From Sphaerimonospora sp050942215 (GTDB lineage: Bacteria > Actinomycetota > Actinomycetes > Streptosporangiales > Streptosporangiaceae): 64,000 nt of DNA. The stretch spans positions 5,766,001-5,830,000 of the forward strand of contig NZ_CP192056.1 in the NCBI RefSeq assembly GCF_050942215.1, read 5' to 3'. The position numbers were made by a program, and so were the translations under genes. The notes beneath the pieces were generated by a model. It searched no databases and was not told where the DNA came from. It saw only the letters and a list, made by a program, of their open reading frames with translations. Positions 8,795 to 17,193 of this stretch are shown one piece after another. The stretch's first letter is position 1; the number at the start of each line of letters is the position of its first letter.

Positions 8795-9091
8795 TCAGGC
8801 GGTGTGGTACTGCACGGCGGCGCGGCTCGCGAGGATGGGCGTGATGCACTCGTCGATCACGGCGCGGTGCGCCGGATGATCGCGGTAGATGGCGTAGTCC
8901 TCGGGGGAGTCGAAGTCGGCGACGACCGCGAAGGAGAAGTTGCCCCGGCCGACCCCGGCGTCGGGCCCCACCACGTAGCCGCGCAGCTCCGGGATCACCC
9001 CGGGCAGGTCGCGCAGCCGCTTGGCCACCTCCGCCTTCTGTTCCTCGGTGGCGTCCTCGATCCAGCTCAGCAGCACCACATGCCGGAACAT
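8795..9091 (-). CDS. Dabb-family stress-responsive alpha/beta-barrel protein
   Basis: The 98-residue protein begins MFRHVVLLSW and contains FSFAVVADFDSPEDYAIY and HPAHRAVIDECI, the usual landmarks of the dimeric Dabb domain. The ATG at 9091 follows GAGAGGAAG; ten more codons are open upstream. Members are small ferredoxin-like-fold proteins of mostly unknown role, so only the fold is claimed. Confidence 0.8.
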   Translation of the reverse strand: MFRHVVLLSWIEDATEEQKAEVAKRLRDLPGVIPELRGYVVGPDAGVGRGNFSFAVVADFDSPEDYAIYRDHPAHRAVIDECITPILASRAAVQYHTA

Positions 9092-9178
9092 GGTCTTCCT
9101 CTCTCCGTCGCGTCCACCCACCCTCTCACAGCCCGGGCCGATTCATCGACGCGAGCCCGCCCGGGGTGAACCGTGATT

Positions 9179-9208
9179 CGCCCCTCATCGGATATCCGAT
9201 GAGGGGCG
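9179..9208 (-). terminator. Perfect 30-base palindrome, likely terminator of the bkd operon
   Basis: CGCCCCTCATCGGAT at 9179-9193 is followed directly by its exact reverse complement to 9208. The palindrome lies about 170 bases beyond the E2 stop on the minus strand and 88 bases upstream of the Dabb start, so it probably insulates the two units. No T-run is present. Confidence 0.55.
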
Positions 9209-9377
9209 GCTGCGGGCCGTCGGGGAGACGGCCGACGGTCGGCGGCGCGCGGCCGGAGCGTGACGACGACGGAGCCGGGGACCGCTGGACGGCCCCCGGC
9301 CCCGCTCGCGTGCCACGCCGTACAACCTTGCCCCGCCGTGGGGCCTGCCTCGCCGCACGGGCCGTCGAGGTCGGGCG

Positions 9378-10733
9378 TCAGCTCCAGGCGAGCATGCGCA
9401 GCGGGTCCTCCAGCATGTCGCCCACGTCACGCAGCATACGGGAGCCCAGCTCGCCGTCGACCACCCGGTGGTCGAACGACAGCGCCAGCGTGGTGACCTT
9501 GCGCACGGCCAGCTGCCCGTCGACCACCCACGGCATGTCCCTGATCTGGCCGAAGGCCAGGATCGCCACCTCGCCCGGGTTGATGATCGGAGTGCCGGAG
9601 TCGACGCCGAAGACGCCGATGTTGGTGATCGTGATCGTGCCGCCCGACAGATCGGCAGGCGTACAACGGCCGGCCCTGGCCCGCTCGGTGAGCTCGCCCA
9701 GCGCGTGGGCCAGCTCCGGCAGCGAGAGCGCGTCCGCGTCCTTGACGTTGGGGACGATCAGGCCACGCTCGGTGGCGGCCGCGATGCCGAGGTTCACGTA
9801 GTGCTTGACGATGATCTCTTCGTCGGTCCACGTGGCGTTGACCATCGGGTGCCGCTTGACCGCGGTCATCAGCGCCCTGGCCACCAGCAGCAGCGGGGAG
9901 ACCTTGACGTCGGCGAAGTCGGGCAGCCGCCGCAGCCGTCCGACGGCCTCCATCGTCGCCGTCACATCCACCTGGAGGAACTCGGTGACGTGCGGTGCCG
10001 TGAACGCGCTCGCGACCATGGCCTGCGCGGTCGCCCGTCGCACACCCCTGACCGGAATCCGCTCCTCGCGGCCGGGCGCGCGTCCCGCCTCCCGCCGGTG
10101 GACGGCGGGCGGAGCCGTTCCTGCGGCGGCCTCCACGTCCGCCCGGGTGATCGACCCGTGGGGGCCGGTGCCGGTGAGGGTGGTCAGGTCGACGCCGAGA
10201 TCGCGGGCGAGCTTGCGCACCGGCGGCTTGGCCAGGGCCCGCGCCTCACCCGGTGCCGCCGGCACGGCGGGAACGGGCGTCGCCGGCCGCGCAGGATGGG
10301 CGGGAGGGGCGGAGACGGTGGCCTGGGTGCCACCGCCGTTCGCCGGAGCCGCCTTCCGCGGGCGGCGCCGGGTGGCGCTCGCCTTGACCCCGTAGCCGAC
10401 GAGCACCGGTTCCCGCTTCTCGGTCTTCCCGGTCTTCCCGGTTTTCTCTGGCGCCGCTTCCGGTGCGGCCTCGGCGGGGGGCGCGCCGTCGTCGTCGCCC
10501 GTCCGCACCGAGATGATCGGGGTGCCGACCTCGACGGTCTGTCCCTCGGCGGCCATCAGGGCCGACACCGTGCCCTCGAACGGGCACGGCAGCTCGACCA
10601 CGGCCTTGGCGGTCTCGATCTCGACGATCGTCTGGTTGACCTTCACCGTGTCGCCCGGCGCGACGTGCCATCTGACGATCTCGGCCTCCAGGAGGCCCTC
10701 GCCCACATCGGGGAGCTTGAACTCACGGAGCAT
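9378..10733 (-). CDS. bkdC: Branched-chain 2-oxoacid dehydrogenase E2 (dihydrolipoyl acyltransferase)
   Basis: The 451-residue protein has an N-terminal lipoyl domain with EIETAKAVVE (lipoyl Lys43), an Ala/Pro-rich linker, a peripheral E3/E1-binding domain (KPPVRKLARDLGVDLTTLTG), and a C-terminal catalytic domain with SFDHRVVDGE (catalytic His about 422). It transfers branched acyl groups to CoA within the Bkd complex. It is the last gene of an operon with E1alpha and E1beta, 15 bases after E1beta. No E3 gene is in the operon; an Lpd gene lies near 37.7 kb. Confidence 0.92.
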   Translation of the reverse strand: MLREFKLPDVGEGLLEAEIVRWHVAPGDTVKVNQTIVEIETAKAVVELPCPFEGTVSALMAAEGQTVEVGTPIISVRTGDDDGAPPAEAAPEAAPEKTGKTGKTEKREPVLVGYGVKASATRRRPRKAAPANGGGTQATVSAPPAHPARPATPVPAVPAAPGEARALAKPPVRKLARDLGVDLTTLTGTGPHGSITRADVEAAAGTAPPAVHRREAGRAPGREERIPVRGVRRATAQAMVASAFTAPHVTEFLQVDVTATMEAVGRLRRLPDFADVKVSPLLLVARALMTAVKRHPMVNATWTDEEIIVKHYVNLGIAAATERGLIVPNVKDADALSLPELAHALGELTERARAGRCTPADLSGGTITITNIGVFGVDSGTPIINPGEVAILAFGQIRDMPWVVDGQLAVRKVTTLALSFDHRVVDGELGSRMLRDVGDMLEDPLRMLAWS

Positions 10734-10748
10734 GAGAAACCCGCTCTC

Positions 10749-11723
10749 TCAGTAGGCGAACGCGCGGTCGACGGCTTCGAGCACCCGGTCCAGGTCGGGC
10801 AGGTAGTACTCCTCCAGGCGGGACGGCGGATAGGGGGTGGAGAATCCGCCCACGCGCAGGACCGGGGACTCCAGATGATAGAAGCAGCGCTCGCTGACCC
10901 GCGCCGCCACCTCGGCGCCGAGACCGGTGAAGATCGGCGCCTCGTGGACCACCACGCAGCGGCCGGTCCGCCGGACGGACTCCTCCAGCACGCCCATGTC
11001 CAGCGGGTTGAGCGAGCGCAGGTCCACCACCTCCAGGTCGCGCCCGTCCTCCTCCGCCGCGGCTGCGGCCTCCAGGCAGGTCTTGACCATCGGGCCGTAC
11101 GCGACGAGCGTCACGTCGCGGCCGTGCCGTACGACCCGGGCCCGGTCGAGCGGCAGGCCCGGCGCGGCCAGATCGATGTCGGCCTTGTCCCAGTAGCGAC
11201 GCTTGGGTTCGAAGAAGATGATCGGATCGTCGCTCCGGACCGCGTCCTGGATCATCGTGTAGGCGTCCACCGGGTTCGAGCAGGCCACCACCCGCAGCCC
11301 GCCGGTGTGCGTGAAGTACGCCTCCGGGGACTCCGAGTGATGCTCGACGGCGCCGATCCCGCCGCCGCAGGGGATGCGGACGACGATGGGCAGCTTGAGC
11401 GCGCCCAGCGAACGCAGCGGCATCTTGGCGAGTTGTGTGATGATCTGGTCGGCCGCCGGGAACACGAACCCGTCGAACTGGATCTCGCAGATGGGCCGGT
11501 AGCCGCGCATGGCGAGACCGATCGCCGTACCGATGATGCCCGACTCGGCGAGCGGCGTGTCGATCACGCGGTCCTCGCCGAAATCCTTCTGCAGGCCGTC
11601 GGTCACCCGGAAGACGCCGCCGAGCTTGCCGACGTCCTCTCCCATCACGAGGACCTTCGGGTCGCTTTCCATCGCGCGGCGCATGCCCTCGTTGAGCGCC
11701 TTGCCGAGAGTGAGTGTGGTCAC
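10749..11723 (-). CDS. bkdB: Branched-chain 2-oxoacid dehydrogenase E1 beta subunit
   Basis: The 324-residue protein begins MTTLTLGKALNEGM and contains VLVMGEDVGKLGGVFRVT and the QIQFDGFVFPAADQI-type segment of E1beta subunits, with a C-terminal transketolase domain. The start is a GTG that overlaps the E1alpha stop in a GTGA junction, so translation is probably coupled. With E1alpha it forms the thiamine-diphosphate decarboxylase acting on 2-oxoisovalerate and related acids. Confidence 0.92.
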   Translation of the reverse strand: MTTLTLGKALNEGMRRAMESDPKVLVMGEDVGKLGGVFRVTDGLQKDFGEDRVIDTPLAESGIIGTAIGLAMRGYRPICEIQFDGFVFPAADQIITQLAKMPLRSLGALKLPIVVRIPCGGGIGAVEHHSESPEAYFTHTGGLRVVACSNPVDAYTMIQDAVRSDDPIIFFEPKRRYWDKADIDLAAPGLPLDRARVVRHGRDVTLVAYGPMVKTCLEAAAAAEEDGRDLEVVDLRSLNPLDMGVLEESVRRTGRCVVVHEAPIFTGLGAEVAARVSERCFYHLESPVLRVGGFSTPYPPSRLEEYYLPDLDRVLEAVDRAFAY

Positions 11724-12823
11724 CGCTCGCCTCCGCCCTCGAAGCCCGCAAGGTAGGTCAGGTACTGCTCGCGCTCCTCGTCCATGAGAGCATGCGGCTC
11801 CGCGTAGACATGCTGGAAGATCGCCTCCGGCTTCGGGTCGGGCATGGCCAGGCACCGGGCCCGTATGTCCTTGCCCAGCGCGTCGGCCTCCTCGTCGATC
11901 TTGTCGAAGAACTCCTGGTCGGCGAGCTGGTTCTTGAAGAGGTAGGCCTTCACGCGCTCGATCGGGTCCTTCAGCTTCCAGGCCTCCAGCTCGTGGGCCA
12001 GCCGATAGCGGGTCGGGTCGTCGGAGGTGGTGTGCGCGCCCATCCGGTAGGTGTACGCCTCGATGAGCGTCGGCCCCTGCCCCTCGCGGGCGTTCCGCAG
12101 CGCCTGGCGGGTCACCGCGAGGCAGGCGAACACGTCGTTGCCGTCGACCCGTACGCCCGGGAAGCCGAAGCCCGAGGCCCGCCGGTACAGCGGGATCTTC
12201 GTCTGCCGTTCCATCGGCTGGGAGATCGCCCACTGGTTGTTCTGGCAGAAGAACACCACGGGCGCGTTGAAGACCGAGGCCCAGATGAACGCCTCGTTCA
12301 CGTCACCCTGTGCGGACGCCCCGTCGCCGAAGTAGACGATCGTGGCGGCATCGGCGCCGTCACGCTGGACGCCCATGGCGTAGCCGACCGCGTGCAGCGT
12401 CTGGGAGCCGATGACGATGGTGTAGAGGTGGAAGTTGTGGTCAGCCGGATTCCAGCCGCCGTGGTTCACGCCGCGGAACATGCCGAGCAGCTTGACCGGG
12501 TCGACGTCGCGGCACCAGGCCACGCCGTGCTCCCGGTAGGTGGGAAAGGCCATGTCCGTGGCGGCCAGCGCCCGGCCCGAGCCGATCTGCGCGGCCTCCT
12601 GACCGAGCAGGGACGCCCACAGGCCGAGTTCGCCCTGCCGCTGGAGGGCCACGGCCTCCAGGTCGACGCGGCGCACCAGAACCAGGTCCCGGTAGAGGGA
12701 GCGGACCTCTTCCGTGGTCAGCTCGATGTCGTAGTCGGGGTGCTCGACCCGCTCCCCTTCGGGGGTGAGCAGCTGAACGAGATCCTGGGGTGCGTCAACA
12801 CCACGAGGGACGTCGCTTGTCAC
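11720..12823 (-). CDS. bkdA: Branched-chain 2-oxoacid dehydrogenase E1 alpha subunit
   Basis: The 367-residue protein carries the thiamine-diphosphate motif, with GDGAS at 166-170 and CQNNQWAISQ about 28 residues on. Other E1alpha marks are FPTYREHG and TYRMGAHTTSDDP. The GTG start at 12823 has AGGAGAGG three bases upstream. It is the first gene of the three-gene operon and is divergent from purS. The substrate class follows from similarity to Bkd-type rather than pyruvate-type E1 and from the valine dehydrogenase encoded elsewhere in the window. Confidence 0.92.
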   Translation of the reverse strand: MTSDVPRGVDAPQDLVQLLTPEGERVEHPDYDIELTTEEVRSLYRDLVLVRRVDLEAVALQRQGELGLWASLLGQEAAQIGSGRALAATDMAFPTYREHGVAWCRDVDPVKLLGMFRGVNHGGWNPADHNFHLYTIVIGSQTLHAVGYAMGVQRDGADAATIVYFGDGASAQGDVNEAFIWASVFNAPVVFFCQNNQWAISQPMERQTKIPLYRRASGFGFPGVRVDGNDVFACLAVTRQALRNAREGQGPTLIEAYTYRMGAHTTSDDPTRYRLAHELEAWKLKDPIERVKAYLFKNQLADQEFFDKIDEEADALGKDIRARCLAMPDPKPEAIFQHVYAEPHALMDEEREQYLTYLAGFEGGGER

Positions 12824-13107
12824 GTGCCTCTCCTGTGCGTCATGGGCCGTCCGCGGGTGGGGTCGCCACCATCGTGAGGCCGGGTCTCCTCAGGCGTACG
12901 GCCGCTGGGTGGGCGGCCACGCCCTCCTGCGGACATCGTGGCAGAGGCGACACCCCACTGCACAAGACCCCACACCTTCCCTATATCCCTACCGCATGTG
13001 ACCACACCCTGCCCCATCGACACCCTGTGCCCGGCGCGGCCGTACCGTGCCAACTCGGTAGGCTTGACCGGAAGTTCCATCCCACCTCGCCCACCTGGAG
13101 GAACAAC

Positions 13108-13353
13108 GTGGCGCGCGTCATCGTCGACGTCATGCTCAAGCCGGAGATCCTCGACCCGCAGGGGCAGGCCATCGCCGGCGCCCTGCCGCGGCTCGGTTTC
13201 TCCGGTGTCTCCGCCGTGCGGCAGGGCAAGCGGTTCGAGCTGGAACTGGACGGCCCGGCCGACGAAGCCGCGCTTTCGGATGTCCGGAAGATGGCCGAAA
13301 CCCTGCTCGCCAATACGGTGATCGAAGACTTCTCGATCAAGGTCGAGGAGTAA
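13108..13353 (+). CDS. purS: Phosphoribosylformylglycinamidine synthase subunit PurS
   Basis: The 81-residue protein begins MARVIVDVMLKPEILDPQG and contains VRQGKRFELEL, the PurS signature. It helps pass ammonia between PurQ and PurL in the fourth step of purine synthesis. The GTG start follows GGAGGAACAAC. purQ and purL follow, but an anti-sigma-type ATPase gene sits between. Confidence 0.92.
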   Translation: MARVIVDVMLKPEILDPQGQAIAGALPRLGFSGVSAVRQGKRFELELDGPADEAALSDVRKMAETLLANTVIEDFSIKVEE

Positions 13354-13525
13354 AGTGACGCAATTCACACCCTAACAACCGGACATAAATCCCCGAAAGG
13401 GGCAAGGGTCCGTCTAGAACATCGTCGGCGGGCAGACCGCAAACAATGGGACGGTGGTTTTGCGGTTAGCCCCGATTCATCGGGGAAGCCTACCCTGGTG
13501 ACCTTCGACACCGGGGAGGGGTCCG

Positions 13526-13975
13526 GTGGGTATTGAGTTCTCGTTGGCCATGCCGCGAGATGCGATCGGCATCCCCATGGTGCGCAGAGTGGTGGGGGAC
13601 ACCCTGCGTTCACTGGGCGTCACCGAGGAATGCGTGGCCGACATTCTCCTGGCCACCTCGGAGGCCTGTGCGAACGCCGTACGCCATGGCGGGCCGGCCA
13701 AGCGATACGTGATCCGCGGCACCATCGCCAACGGCCGCTGCGAGTTGCGTGTCAGCGATCGCGGCAACGGTCTGGGGACCGTGCCCAGGCGATTTCCTGG
13801 CGGCGACGTCGAGAACGGCCGGGGCATTCTGATCATGCGGGCCGTCGTGGACGACATCTCCTTCGACATCAAACCCGGCCGCGGCACGACCGTACGGCTC
13901 TGCAAGGAGCTCGACTGGACGGACGACTCCATCGCCCACCATCTCACCCTCGACCGCCAACTGGCCGGCGTCTGA
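13526..13975 (+). CDS. Anti-sigma-factor-like ATP-binding protein (GHKL, RsbW type)
   Basis: The 149-residue single-domain GHKL ATPase has N-box LLATSEACANAVRHG, G1 box VSDRGNGLG and G2 region NGRGILIMRAVVDD. Such proteins in actinomycetes bind sigma factors or anti-anti-sigma proteins and may phosphorylate the latter. No sigma factor or antagonist gene is adjacent. The GTG start follows GGGGAGGGG. Its position between purS and purQ is unusual; a purine-related role is not implied. Confidence 0.82.
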   Translation: MGIEFSLAMPRDAIGIPMVRRVVGDTLRSLGVTEECVADILLATSEACANAVRHGGPAKRYVIRGTIANGRCELRVSDRGNGLGTVPRRFPGGDVENGRGILIMRAVVDDISFDIKPGRGTTVRLCKELDWTDDSIAHHLTLDRQLAGV

Positions 13976-14092
13976 TCATCCGACTCGTCCGGGGGCTCGC
14001 CCGCTCGAACGCCTCCGATACTCTGAGGTGTACCGCGCTTGGTTCCTCCCCAGGGCACAAGCCTGGGGTCTCCACGCTCAAGGAGAGATTCG

Positions 14093-14776
14093 ATGAGCGC
14101 TGCCCGGGTGGGCATCGTCACTTTCCCCGGAACACTCGACGACCAGGACGCCGCGCGAGCCGTACGGCTGGCCGGAGCTGAGGCCGTGCCGCTGTGGCAC
14201 GCCGACCGCGACCTCAGGGGGGTCGACGCCGTCTTCCTCCCCGGCGGGTTCTCCTACGGCGACTACCTGCGGTGTGGCGCCATCTCGCGCTTCGCCCCGC
14301 TGATGGACGAACTGATCCCGGCCGCCCGGAGCGGGCTGCCGGTGCTGGGCACCTGCAACGGGTTCCAGATCCTCTGCGAGGCGCACCTGCTGCCCGGTGC
14401 GCTGACCCGCAACGCCGGCCTGCACTACATCTGCCGTGACCAGCGGATCCGGGTCGAGAACACCGAAACCGCGTGGACCCGCGAGTTCACGCCGGGCCAG
14501 GAGATCGTGCTGCCGATCAAGCACGGCGAGGGGCGCTACGTCGCCGACGCGCAGACGCTGGCGGCGCTGGAGCGGGACGGCCGGGTCGTCTTCCGGTACA
14601 CCGGTGGCAACCCGAACGGCTCACTCAACGACATCGCCGGGATCGCCAACGAGGCCGGGAACATCGTGGGTCTGATGCCCCACCCCGAGCACGCGGTCGA
14701 GGAGCTCACCGGCGCGCCGAGTGTGGACGGCCGCGGCTTCTTCACCTCGATACTCAAGAAGCTGGTGAACGCATGA
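14093..14776 (+). CDS. purQ: Phosphoribosylformylglycinamidine synthase subunit PurQ
   Basis: The 227-residue class-I glutamine amidotransferase has the nucleophile in LGTCNGFQIL (Cys88) and the C-terminal MPHPEHAVEE. It supplies ammonia to PurL. The ATG follows AAGGAG, and the stop overlaps the purL start (ATGA), so the two are translationally coupled. Confidence 0.95.
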   Translation: MSAARVGIVTFPGTLDDQDAARAVRLAGAEAVPLWHADRDLRGVDAVFLPGGFSYGDYLRCGAISRFAPLMDELIPAARSGLPVLGTCNGFQILCEAHLLPGALTRNAGLHYICRDQRIRVENTETAWTREFTPGQEIVLPIKHGEGRYVADAQTLAALERDGRVVFRYTGGNPNGSLNDIAGIANEAGNIVGLMPHPEHAVEELTGAPSVDGRGFFTSILKKLVNA

Positions 14777-17034
14777 GCCTCGACACCGTCAAGCGCGCCC
14801 TGGAGACGCCCGACGAGCAGCAGCCACACGTCGAGCTGGGCATGAAGGACGACGAGTACGAGCGGGTCCGCGAGATCCTCGGGCGGCGTCCGACCGGCGC
14901 CGAGCTCGCCATCTACTCGGTCATGTGGAGCGAGCACTGCTCCTACAAGTCCTCGAAGGTCCACCTCCGGCAGTTCGGCACCAAGGCGCCCAAATCGGAG
15001 GCGCTGCTCGTCGGCATGGGCGAGAACGCCGGCGTGGTCGACATCGGCGACGGCTGGGCGGCCACCTTCAAGATCGAGTCACACAACAGTCCGTCGTACG
15101 TCGAACCCCACCAGGGCGCGGCGACCGGCATCGGCGGCATCGTCCGCGACATCATGTCGATGGGCGCCCGGCCGATCGCGGTCATGGACTCGCTACGTCT
15201 CGGCGGTGCGACCCAGCCGGACACCCGGCGCGTGCTGCCCGGCGTTGTCGGGGGCATCAGCGGCTACGGCAACTGCCTCGGCCTGCCCAACATCGGCGGC
15301 GAGGTCGTGTTCGATCCCTGCTATATCGGCAACCCGCTGGTCAACGCCCTGTGCGTGGGCCTGCTGCGCAAGGACCAGATCAAGCTCGCCACGGCGCCGG
15401 GCCCCGGGAACAAGGTCGTGCTGTTCGGCGCGCGTACCGGCGCCGACGGCATCGGCGGGGCCTCCGTGCTCGCCTCGGCCACGTTCGAGGAGGAGTCGCA
15501 GGCCAAGCGGCCGGCCGTACAGGTCGGCGACCCGTTCATGGAGAAGCTGCTGATCGAGTGCTGCCTGGAGCTCTACCAGGCGGACGTGGTGGTCGGCATC
15601 CAGGACCTCGGCGCGGCCGGGGTGTCCTGCGCCACGACAGAGCTGGCGGCCAAGGGCACCGGCGGCATGTACGTGGATCTCAACCTCGTCCCGCTGCGCG
15701 ATCCGACGCTGCGGCCCGAGGAGATCCTGATGAGCGAGTCGCAGGAGCGGATGATGGCCGTCGTCGCGCCCGACGACATCCCGGCCTTCATGGCAATCTG
15801 CGCGAAGTGGGACGTCCCGGCGACCGTCATCGGCGAGGTCACCGACACCGGCAGGCTCGTCATGACCTGGAACGGCGAGGTCATCGTCGACATCCCGCCG
15901 GGCACCGCCGCCGACGACGGGCCCGTCTACGAGCGGCCGCTCGCCGAGCCGGCCGGGCAGGCCGCGCTCAACGCCGACACCCCGGACCGCCTGCCGCGTC
16001 CCGCTCGGGACCGGCTGCGCGAGACCCTGCTCACCCTTCTCGGCTCGCCCAACCTGGCGTCCAAGGAGTGGGTGACCTCACAGTACGACCGCTACGTCCG
16101 CGGCAACACGGTCCTCGCCCAGCCCGCCGACGCCGGGATGCTGCGGATCTCCGAGGTGATGCCCGGCGCGCAGGAGACCACCCGCGGGATCGCGCTGGCG
16201 ACCGACGGCAACGGCCGCTACGCCAAGCTCGACCCCTACACGGGAGCCCAGCTCGCCCTGTCGGAGGCGTACCGGAACGTGGCCGTCACGGGTGCCAGTC
16301 CGCTGGCCGTGACGAACTGCCTCAACTTCGGCTCGCCGGAGGACCCCGAGGTCATGTGGCAGTTCGCCGAGGCCGTACGCGGGCTCGCCGACGCCTGCCG
16401 GACGCTCGGCGTGCCGGTCACCGGCGGCAACGTCTCGTTCTACAACCAGACGGGGACCGACGCCATCCACCCGACGCCGGTCGTCGGCGTGCTCGGCGTC
16501 ATCGACGACGTCTCCCGACGCGTCAGGCACGGTTTCGTCGCCGACGGCCTGCGCGTGATGCTGCTCGGCGAGACCGGGGAGGATCTCGGCGGCTCGGAGT
16601 GGGCGCACGTCGTACACGACCACCTGGGCGGGCTGCCACCGCAGGCGGACCTCGAGGCCGAGCGGCGCCTCGCGTCCGTGCTCGTGACGGCGGCCGCCGA
16701 GGGCCTGCTGGAGGGCTCGCACGACCTGTCCGACGGCGGCCTGGCCATCGCGCTCGCCGAGGCCTGCCTGGCTCACGGCATCGGGTGCTCGGTGACCCTG
16801 CCCGGCGACGACCCGTTCGTCGACCTGTTCAGCGAGTCCGTCGCGCGTGCGCTGGTCTGCGTACGGCCCGAGGCCTTCGACACGCTGGCCGAGCTGTGCG
16901 CCCGGCAGGATGTCCCCTGTCACGGCCTGGGCACCACCGGGGGCACGGCGCTCAAGGTCGATGGTCTCTTCGAGATCCCGGTCGATGAGCTGCGCGAGGT
17001 CCACACGAAGACGCTGCCGAGCATCTTCGGCTGA
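14773..17034 (+). CDS. purL: Phosphoribosylformylglycinamidine synthase subunit PurL
   Basis: The protein has 753 residues, the normal length of the small (non-fused) PurL. It starts with MSLDTVKRALETPDEQQPH and shows MWSEHCSYKSSK, KIESHNSPSYVEP and the duplicated AIR-synthase-like halves, with NCLNFGSPEDPEV and TGGNVSFYNQT in the second half. It makes FGAM from FGAR and ATP with ammonia from PurQ. It is followed by a 17-bp hairpin. Confidence 0.95.
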   Translation: MSLDTVKRALETPDEQQPHVELGMKDDEYERVREILGRRPTGAELAIYSVMWSEHCSYKSSKVHLRQFGTKAPKSEALLVGMGENAGVVDIGDGWAATFKIESHNSPSYVEPHQGAATGIGGIVRDIMSMGARPIAVMDSLRLGGATQPDTRRVLPGVVGGISGYGNCLGLPNIGGEVVFDPCYIGNPLVNALCVGLLRKDQIKLATAPGPGNKVVLFGARTGADGIGGASVLASATFEEESQAKRPAVQVGDPFMEKLLIECCLELYQADVVVGIQDLGAAGVSCATTELAAKGTGGMYVDLNLVPLRDPTLRPEEILMSESQERMMAVVAPDDIPAFMAICAKWDVPATVIGEVTDTGRLVMTWNGEVIVDIPPGTAADDGPVYERPLAEPAGQAALNADTPDRLPRPARDRLRETLLTLLGSPNLASKEWVTSQYDRYVRGNTVLAQPADAGMLRISEVMPGAQETTRGIALATDGNGRYAKLDPYTGAQLALSEAYRNVAVTGASPLAVTNCLNFGSPEDPEVMWQFAEAVRGLADACRTLGVPVTGGNVSFYNQTGTDAIHPTPVVGVLGVIDDVSRRVRHGFVADGLRVMLLGETGEDLGGSEWAHVVHDHLGGLPPQADLEAERRLASVLVTAAAEGLLEGSHDLSDGGLAIALAEACLAHGIGCSVTLPGDDPFVDLFSESVARALVCVRPEAFDTLAELCARQDVPCHGLGTTGGTALKVDGLFEIPVDELREVHTKTLPSIFG

Positions 17035-17040
17035 TCCGAC

Positions 17041-17083
17041 GGCGAAGGCCCTTCCGGGAGAGGCTTCCGGAAGGGCCTTCGCC
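17041..17083 (+). terminator. Terminator after purL
   Basis: A perfect 17-bp stem (17041-17057 with 17067-17083) with a nine-base loop starts six bases after the purL stop. Its arms read GGCGAAGGCCCTTCCGG and the complement. Confidence 0.85.
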
Positions 17084-17145
17084 GTCGCCCGTACGGCTAC
17101 CGCCTCGCGCGTGGTGGCCGTACGGGGGTATCGAGGGTGCGGACC

Positions 17146-17171
17146 TGGTGGAGCCCCCACAGGCTCCACCA
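17146..17171 (-). terminator. Terminator of the collagen-like gene
   Basis: TGGTGGAGCC (17146-17155) pairs with GGCTCCACCA (17162-17171). On the minus strand the hairpin lies 22 bases after the stop of the collagen-like gene. Confidence 0.6.
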
Positions 17172-17193
17172 AATCGCACCAGGCGTGGCGAGG

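Noticed and set aside
9468..11756. 762-codon open frame antisense to the bkd genes
   Set aside because: The minus strand holds three clear Bkd subunits; the antisense product is low-complexity and has no ribosome site.
13385..13470. Riboswitch between purS and the ATPase gene
   Set aside because: There are two small hairpins (CCCCGAAAGGGG and CCCCGATTCATCGGGG) but no conserved aptamer blocks that I recognise.
14925..16988. 687-codon open frame overlapping purL in another frame
   Set aside because: Arg-rich shadow frame; purL has all expected motifs.
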